From contig OX393579.1 of assembly GCA_947652605.1 (NCBI GenBank), positions 4,588,001 to 4,652,000 on the forward strand: a stretch of 64,000 nt of DNA. Reading direction: 5' to 3'. The stretch comes from Elmis aenea. Its lineage: Eukaryota > Arthropoda > Insecta > Coleoptera > Elmidae. Under the pieces are notes generated by a model. The model saw nothing but the letters and a program-made list of their open reading frames with translations, made no database searches and had not been told where the DNA came from. This document shows, one piece after another, positions 56,201 to 64,000 of the stretch. The position numbers and the translations under genes are program-made. Numbering within the stretch: position 1 is the stretch's first letter; every line of letters starts with the position of its first letter.

Positions 56201-59200
56201 TGAAAATTTTTCTCGAAAACGTCTCTTACGATTTTGTTCAAATTTTAGTATGTTATAGAGTTTAGTTTTTTTAGTATAATTCCGTTTGTCTCAACTATTT
56301 TGAAATTTAATATACAAAGTTATTCAGAAAATTAAAAATTTTGAAAATTTTTCTCGAAAACGGCTCTTACGATTTTGTTCAAATTTTAGTGTGTTATAGA
56401 GTTTATTTTTCTTAGTATAATGCCGTTTGTCTCAACTATTTTGAAATTTAATTTACAAAGTTATTCAGAAAATTAAAAATTTTGAAAATTTTTCTCGAAA
56501 ACGGCTCTTACGATTTTGTTCAAATTTTAGTATGTTATAGAGTTTAGTTTTCTTAGTATAATGCCGTTTGTCTCAACTATTTTGAAACTTAATTTTCAAA
56601 GTTATTCAAAAAATTAAAAATCGTATTTAGGGGCTAATAATCCTTAACTTGCTCATAACTAACGTGTATAAGAAGTTTGAAGCCATTTGCTATAGTTTTA
56701 AGAAAATCGATTTTTTTGTCGAAAAAAGTGCAGAGTATATAGTTTATTTTTCTTAGTATAATGCCGTTTGTCTCAACTATTTTGAAATTTAATTTACAAA
56801 GTTATTCAGAAAATTAAAAATTTTGAAAATTTTTCTCGAAAACGTCTCTTACGATTTTGTTCAAATTTTAGTATGTTATAGAGTTTAGTTTTCTTAGTAT
56901 AATGCCGTTTGTCTCAACTATTTTGAAATTTAATTTCCAAAGTTATTCAAAAAATTAAAAATCGTATTTAGGGGCTAATAATCCTTAATTTGCTCATAAC
57001 TAACGAGTATAAGAAGTTTGAAGCCATTTGCTGTAGTTTTAAGAAAATCGATTTTTTTGTCGAAAAAAGTGCAAAGACTATAGCCTTTGTACTTTTCCCA
57101 TTTTTCGCGAAAAATTGAAAATCGTATTTAGGGGCTAATAATCCTTAATTCGCTCATAACTCATGTGTATAAGAAGTTTGAAGCCATTTGCTGTAGTTTT
57201 AAGAAAATCGATTTTTTTGTCGAAAAAAGTGCAAAGAGTATATAGCCTTTTTTTCTTAGTATAATGCCGTTTGTCTCAACTATTTTGAAATTTAATTTAC
57301 AAAGTTATTCAGAAAATTAAAAATTTTGAAAATTTTTCTTGAAAACGGCTCTTACGATTTTGTTCAAATTTAAGTATGTTATAGAGTTTATTTTTCTTAG
57401 TATAATGCGGTTTGTCTCAACTATTTTGAAATATAATTTACAAAGTTTTTTAGAAAATTAAAATTTTTGAAAATTTTTCTCGAAAACGTCTCTTACGATT
57501 TTGTTTAAATTTTAGTATGTTATAGAGTTTAGTTTTTTTAGTATAATTCCGTTTGTCTCAACTATTTTGAAATTTAATATACAAAGTTATTCAGAAAATT
57601 AAAAATTTTGAAAATTTTTCTCGAAAACGGCTCTTACGATTTTGTTCAAATTTTAGTGTGTTATAGAGTTTATTTTTCTTAGTATAATGCCGTTTGTCTC
57701 AACTATTTTGAAATTTAATTTACAAAGTTATTCAGAAAATTAAAAATTTTGAAAATTTTTCTCGAAAACGGCTCTTACGATTTTGTTCAAATTTTAGTAT
57801 GTTATAGAGTTTAGTTTTCTTAGTATAATGCCGTTTGTCTCAACTATTTTGAAACTTAATTTTCAAAGTTATTCAAAAAATTAAAAATCGTATTTAGGGG
57901 CTAATAATCCTTAACTTGCTCATAACTAACGTGTATAAGAAGTTTGAAGCCATTTGCTATAGTTTTAAGAAAATCGATTTTTTTGTCGAAAAAAGTGCAA
58001 AGAGTATATAGTTTTTTTTTCTTAGTATTATGCCGTTTGTCTCAACTATTTTGAAATTTAATTTCCAAAGTTATTCAAAAAATTAAAAATCGTATTTAGG
58101 GGCTAATAATCCTTAATTTGCTCATAACTAACGAGTATAAGAAGTTTGAAGCCATTTGCTGTAGTTTAAGAAAATCGATTTTTTTGTCGAAAAAAGTGCA
58201 AAGACTATAGCCTTTGTACTTTTCCCATTTTTCGCGAAAAATTGAAAATCGTATTTAGGGGCTAATAATCCTTAATTCGCTCATAACTCATGTGTATAAG
58301 AAGTTTGAAGCCATTTGCTGTAGTTTTAAAAAAATCGATTTTTTTGTCGAAAAAAGTGCAAAGACTTATAGCCTTTGTACTTTTCCCATTTTTCGCGAAA
58401 AATTAAAAATCGTATTTAGGGGCTAATAATCCTTAACTTGCTCATAACTAACGTGTATAAGAAGTTTGAAGCCATTTGCTATAGTTTTAAGAAAATCGAT
58501 TTTTTTTGTCGAAAAAAGTGCAAAGAGTATATAGCCTTTTTTTCTTAGTATTATGCCGTTTGTCTCAACTATTTTGAAATATAATTCACAAAGTTATTTA
58601 GAAAATTAAAAATTTTAAAATTTTTCTCGAAAACGGCTCTTACGATTTTGTTCAAATTTTAGTATGTTATAGAGTTTAGTTTTCTTAGTATAATGCCGTT
58701 TGTCTCAACTATTTTGAAATTTAATTTACAAAGTTATTTAAAAAATTAAAAATTTTGAAAATTTTTCTCGAAAACGGCTCTTACGATTTTGTTCAAATTT
58801 TAGTATGTTATAGAGTTTAGTTTTCTTAGTATAATGCCGTTTGTCTCAACTATTTTGAAATTTAATATACAAAGTTATTCAGAAAATTAAAAATTTTGAA
58901 AAATTTTCTCGAAAACGGCTCTTACGATTTTGTTCAAATTTTAGTATGTTATAGAGTTTATTTTTCTTAGTATAATGCCGTTTGTCTCAACTATTTTGAA
59001 ATTTAATTTACAAAGTTATTCAGAAAATTAAAAATTTTGAAAATTTTTCTCGAAAACGGCTCTTACGATTTTGTTCAAATTTTAGTATGTTATAGAGTTT
59101 AGTTTTCTTAGTATAATGCCGTTTGTCTCAACTATTTGAAACTTAATTTCCAAAGTTATTCAAAAAATTAAAAATCGTATTTAGGGGCTAATAATCCTTA

Positions 59201-62200
59201 ATTTGCTCATAACTAACGAGTATAAGAAGTTTGAAGCCATTTGCTGTAGTTTTAAGAAAATCGATTTTTTTGTCGAAAAAAGTGCAAAGACTATAGCCTT
59301 TGTACTTTTCCCATTTTTCGCGAAAAATTGAAAATCGTATTTAGGGGCTAATAATCCTTAATTCGCTCATAACTAATGTGTATAAGAAGTTTGAAGCCAT
59401 TTGCTGTAGTTTTAAGAAAATCGATTTTTTTGTCGAAAAAAGTGCAAAGAGTATATAGCCTTTTTTTCTTAGTATAATGCCGTTTGTCTCAACTATTTTG
59501 AAATTTAATTTACAAAGTTATTCAGAAAATTAAAAATTTTGAAAATTTTTCTCGAAAACGGCTCTTACGATTTTGTTCAAATTTAAGTATGTTATAGAGT
59601 TTATTTTTCTTAGTATAATGCGGTTTGTCTCAACTATTTTAAAATATAATTTACAAAGTTATTCAGAAAATTAAAAACTTTGAAAATTTTTCTCGAAAAC
59701 GGCTCTTACGATTTTGTTCGAATTTTAGTATGTTATAGAGTTTATTTTTCTTAATATAATGCCGTTTGTCTCAACTATTTTGAAACTTAATTTCCAAAGT
59801 TATTCAAAAAATTAAAAATCGTATTTAGGGGCTAATAATCCTTAATTCGCTCATAACTAATGTGTATTAGAAGTTTGAAGCCATTTGCTGTAGTTTTAAG
59901 AAAATCGATTTTTTTGTCGAAAAAAGTGCAAAGAGTATATAGCCTTTTTTCTTAGTATAATGCCGTTTGTCTCAACTATTTTGAAATTTAATATACAAAG
60001 TTATTCAGAAAATTAAAAATTTTGAAAATTTTTCTCGAAAACGGCTCTTACGATTTTGTTCAAATTTTAGTGTGTTATAGAGTTTATTGTTCTTAGTATA
60101 ATGCCGTTTGTCTCAACTATTTTGAAATTTAATTTACAAAGTTATTCAGAAAATTAAAAATTTTGAAAATTTTTCTCGAAAACGGCTCTTACGATTTTGT
60201 TCAAATTTTAGTATGTTATAGAGTTTAGTTTTCTTAGTATAATGCCGTTTGTATCAACTATTTGAAACTTAATTTCCAAAGTTATTCAAAAAATTAAAAA
60301 TCGTATTTAGGGGCTAATAATCCTTAATTTGCTCATAACTAACGAGTATAAGAAGTTTGAAGCCATTTGCTGTAGTTTTAAGAAAATCGATTTTTTTGTC
60401 GAAAAAAGTGCAAAGACTATATATAGCCTTTGTACTTTTCCCATTTTTCGCGAAAAATTGAAAATCGTATTTAGGGGCTAATAATCCTTAATTCGCTCAT
60501 AACTAATGTGTATAAGAAGTTTGAAGCCATTTGCTGTAGTTTTAAGAAAATCGATTTTTTTGTCGAAAAAAGTGCAAAGAGTATATAGCCTTTTTTTCTT
60601 AGTATAATGCCGTTTGTCTCAACTATTTTGAAATTTAATTTACAAAGTTATTCAGAAAATTAAAATTTTTGAAAATTTTTCTCGAAAACGGCTCTTACGA
60701 TTTTGTTCAAATTTAAGTATGTTATAGAGTTTATTTTTCTTAGTATAATGCGGTTTGTCTCAACTATTTTGAAATATAATTTACAAAGTTATTCAGAAAA
60801 TTAAAAACTTTGAAAATTTTTCTCGAAAACGGCTCTTACGATTTTGTTCGAATTTTAGTATGTTATAGAGTTTATTTTTCTTAGTATAATGCCGTTTGTC
60901 TCAACTATTTTGAAACTTAATTTCCAAAGTTATTCAAAAAATTAAAAATCGTATTTAGGGGCTAATAATCCTTAATTCGCTCATAACTAATGTGTATAAG
61001 AAGTTTGAAGCCATTTGCTGTAGTTTTAAGAAAATCGATTTTTTTGTCGAAAAAAGTGCAAAGAGTATATAGCCTTTTTTTCTTAGTATAATGCCGTTTG
61101 TCTCAACTATTTTGAAATTTAATATACAAAGTTATTCAAAAAATTAAAAATTTTGAAAATTTTTCTCGAAAACGGCTCTTACGATTTTGTTCAAATTTTA
61201 GTATGTTATAGAGTTTATTTTTCTTAGTATAATGCCGTTTGTCTCAACTATTTTGAAATTTAATTTACAAAGTTATTCAGAAAATTAAAAATTTTGAAAA
61301 TTTTTCTCGAAAACGGCTCTTACGATTTTGTTCAAATTTTAGTATGTTATAGAGTTTAGTTTTCTTAGTATAATGCCGTTTGTCTTAACTATTTGAAACT
61401 TAATTTCCAAAGTTATTCAAAAAATTAAAAATCGTATTTAGGGGCTAATAATCCTTAATTTGCTCATAACTAACGAGTATAAGAAGTTTGAAGCCATTTG
61501 CTGTAGTTTTAAGAAAATCGATTTTTTTGTCGAAAAAAGTGCAAAGACTATAGCCTTTGTACTTTTCCCATTTTTCGCGAAAAATTGAAAATCGTATTTA
61601 GGGGCTAATAATCCTTAATTCGCTCATAACTAATGTGTATAAGAAGTTTGAAGCCATTTGCTGTAGTTTTAAGAAAATCGATTTTTTTGTCGAAAAAAGT
61701 GCAAAGAGTATATAGCCTTTTTTTCTTAGTATAATGCCGTTTGTCTCAACTATTTTGAAATTTAATTTACAAAGTTATTCAGAAAATTAAAAATTTTGAA
61801 AATTTTTCTTGAAAACGGCTCTTACGATTTTGTTCAAATTTAAGTATGTTATAGAGTTTATTTTTCTTAGTATAATGCGGTTTGTCTCAACTATTTTGAA
61901 ATATAATTTACAAAGTTTTTTAGAAAATTAAAATTTTTGAAAATTTTTCTCGAAAACGTCTCTTACGATTTTGTTCAAATTTTAGTATGTTATAGAGTTT
62001 AGTTTTTTTAGTATAATTCCGTTTGTCTCAACTATTTTGAAATTTAATATACAAAGTTATTCAGAAAATTAAAAATTTTGAAAATTTTTCTCGAAAACGG
62101 CTCTTACGATTTTGTTCAAATTTTAGTGTGTTATAGAGTTTATTTTTCTTAGTATAATGCCGTTTGTCTCAACTATTTTGAAATTTAATTTACAAAGTTA

Positions 62201-64000
62201 TTCAGAAAATTAAAAATTTTGAAAATTTTTCTCGAAAACGGCTCTTACGATTTTGTTCAAATTTTAGTATGTTATAGAGTTTAGTTTTCTTAGTATAATG
62301 CCGTTTGTCTCAACTATTTTGAAACTTAATTTTCAAAGTTATTCAAAAAATTAAAAATCGTATTTAGGGGCTAATAATCCTTAACTTGCTCATAACTAAC
62401 GTGTATAAGAAGTTTGAAGCCATTTGCTATAGTTTTAAGAAAATCGATTTTTTTGTCGAAAAAAGTGCAGAGTATATAGTTTATTTTTCTTAGTATAATG
62501 CCGTTTGTCTCAACTATTTTGAAATTTAATTTACAAAGTTATTCAGAAAATTAAAAATTTTGAAAATTTTTCTCGAAAACGGCTCTTACGATTTTGTTCA
62601 AATTTTAGTATGTTATAGAGTTTAGTTTTCTTAGTATAATGCCGTTTGTCTCAACTATTTGAAACTTAATTTCCAAAGTTATTCAAAAAATTAAAAATCG
62701 TATTTAGGGGCTAATAATCCTTAATTTGCTCATAACTAACGAGTATAAGAAGTTTGAAGCCATTTGCTGTAGTTTTAAGAAAATCGATTTTTTTGTCGAA
62801 AAAAGTGCAAAGACTATAGCCTTTGTACTTTTCCCATTTTTCGCGAAAAATTGAAAATCGTATTTAGGGGCTAATAATCCTTAATTCGCTCATAACTAAT
62901 GTGTATAAGAAGTTTAAAGCCATTTGCTGTAGTTTTAAGAAAATCGATTTTTTTGTCGAAAAAAGTGCAAAGAGTATATAGCCTTTTTTTCTTAGTATAA
63001 TGCCGTTTGTCTCAACTATTTTGAAATTTAATTTACAAAGTTATTCAGAAAATTAAAAATTTTGAAAATTTTTCTCGAAAACGGCTCTTACGATTTTGTT
63101 CAAATTTTAGTATGTTATAGAGTTTATTTTTCTTAGTATAATGCGGTTTGTCTCAACTATTTTGAAATATAATTTACAAAGTTTTTTAGAAAATTAAAAT
63201 TTTTGAAAATTTTTCTCGAAAACGTCTCTTACGATTTTGTTCAAATTTTAGTATGTTATAGAGTTTAGTTTTTTTAGTATAATTCCGTTTGTCTCAACTA
63301 TTTTGAAATTTAATATACAAAGTTATTCAGAAAATTAAAAATTTTGAAAATTTTTCTCGAAAACGGCTCTTACGATTTTGTTCAAATTTTAGTGTGTTAT
63401 AGAGTTTATTTTTCTTAGTATAATGCCGTTTGTCTCAACTATTTTGAAATTTAATTTACAAAGTTATTCAGAAAATTAAAAATTTTGAAAATTTTTCTCG
63501 AAAACGGCTCTTACGATTTTGTTCAAATTTTAGTATGTTATAGAGTTTAGTTTTCTTAGTATAATGCCGTTTGTCTCAACTATTTTGAAACTTAATTTTC
63601 AAAGTTATTCAAAAAATTAAAAATCGTATTTAGGGGCTAATAATCCTTAACTTGCTCATAACTAACGTGTATAAGAAGTTTGAAGCCATTTGCTATAGTT
63701 TTAAGAAAATCGATTTTTTTGTCGAAAAAAGTGCAGAGTATATAGTTTATTTTTCTTAGTATAATGCCGTTTGTCTCAACTATTTTGAAATTTAATTTAC
63801 AAAGTTATTCAGAAAATTAAAAATTTTGAAAATTTTTCTCGAAAACGGCTCTTACGATTTTGTTCAAATTTTAGTATGTTATAGAGTTTAGTTTTCTTAG
63901 TATAATGCCGTTTGTCTCAACTATTTGAAACTTAATTTCCAAAGTTATTCAAAAAATTAAAAATCGTATTTAGGGGCTAATAATCCTTAATTTGCTCATA
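50216..64000 (+). repeat. Satellite array, AT-rich, with 5,737-bp higher-order period; continues past the window
   Basis: All 13.8 kb consist of two unit types. Type B, 141 bp, contains TTAGTATAATGCCGTTTGTC, TCAACTATTTTGAAATTTAA, GAAAATTTTTCTCGAAAACG and GTTATAGAGTTTA (starts at 50391, 50532, 50673). Type A contains AATCGTATTTAGGGGCTAAT, GAAGTTTGAAGCCATTTGCT and TTAAGAAAATCGATTTTTTT; A-to-A spacing is 160 bp, and an A joined to a shortened B gives 202 bp. Rare variants recur at a fixed distance: 52591/58328, 54352/60089 and 54681/60418 are all 5,737 bp apart, as are 51339/57076 and 55809/61546. Extra offsets of 4,470-4,471 and ~1,267 bp (which sum to 5,737) show nested duplications. Some A units carry the perfect palindrome ATTTTTCGCGAAAAAT. 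No coding or transposon sequence interrupts it. Confidence 0.95.

Noticed and set aside
50216..64000. Genes inside the satellite array
   Set aside because: No frame of useful length survives, and every stretch is explained by the A and B units.

Overview
The window is AT-rich nuclear DNA of an insect. Evidence: genes split by introns with GT/AG borders, the 3' exons of an insect-type serotonin receptor, two tandem insect UDP-glycosyltransferase (UGT) genes, and many insect-type transposons (mariner/Tc1-like, pogo-like, hAT, non-LTR retroelements). The UGT sequences look most like those of beetles, but this is recalled family resemblance, not a search. No bacterial, CRISPR or viral gene was seen.

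Layout. 1-16 kb is a gene-poor stretch filled with transposon debris: a foldback element interrupted by a pogo-like element (1-1.86 kb), a second copy of that element (5.1-6.0 kb), LINE reverse-transcriptase remnants (6.6-7.25, 10.06-11.1 and 11.95-12.6 kb) and an inverted-repeat element (13.3-15.0 kb). A lone diverged copy of the satellite that fills the right end sits at 9.1 kb. The last two exons of a 5-HT1 receptor lie at 16.05-17.29 kb; its earlier exons were not found here. 18.4-32.8 kb holds foldback elements carrying pieces of a DUF4817 transposase gene, two tRNA-like segments, a ~300-bp tandem array, a 21-bp minisatellite and some exon-like islands of unknown meaning.

33.5-44.0 kb carries two complete four-exon UGT genes in the same orientation with identical exon architecture. 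They are a tandem duplication and presumably encode ER-membrane detoxification enzymes. Intron 1 of the first holds a deleted mariner-like element; intron 1 of the second holds a decayed hAT element with a clean 8-bp target duplication. A 1.8-kb palindromic element sits just after the polyadenylation signal of the second.

46.1-47.7 kb holds broken hAT transposase ends, one of which has become a short tandem array. At 47.68-50.21 kb is a complete mariner-like transposon: one intact 348-residue transposase (catalytic spacing DD41D) between matching 633-bp inverted repeats. From 50.2 kb to the end of the window (13.8 kb) there is only a satellite array built from 141-bp and ~160/202-bp units with a higher-order period of 5,737 bp. 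The main points of interest are this array, its solitary relative at 9.1 kb, and the intact transposon lying exactly on the junction between two unrelated tandem arrays.
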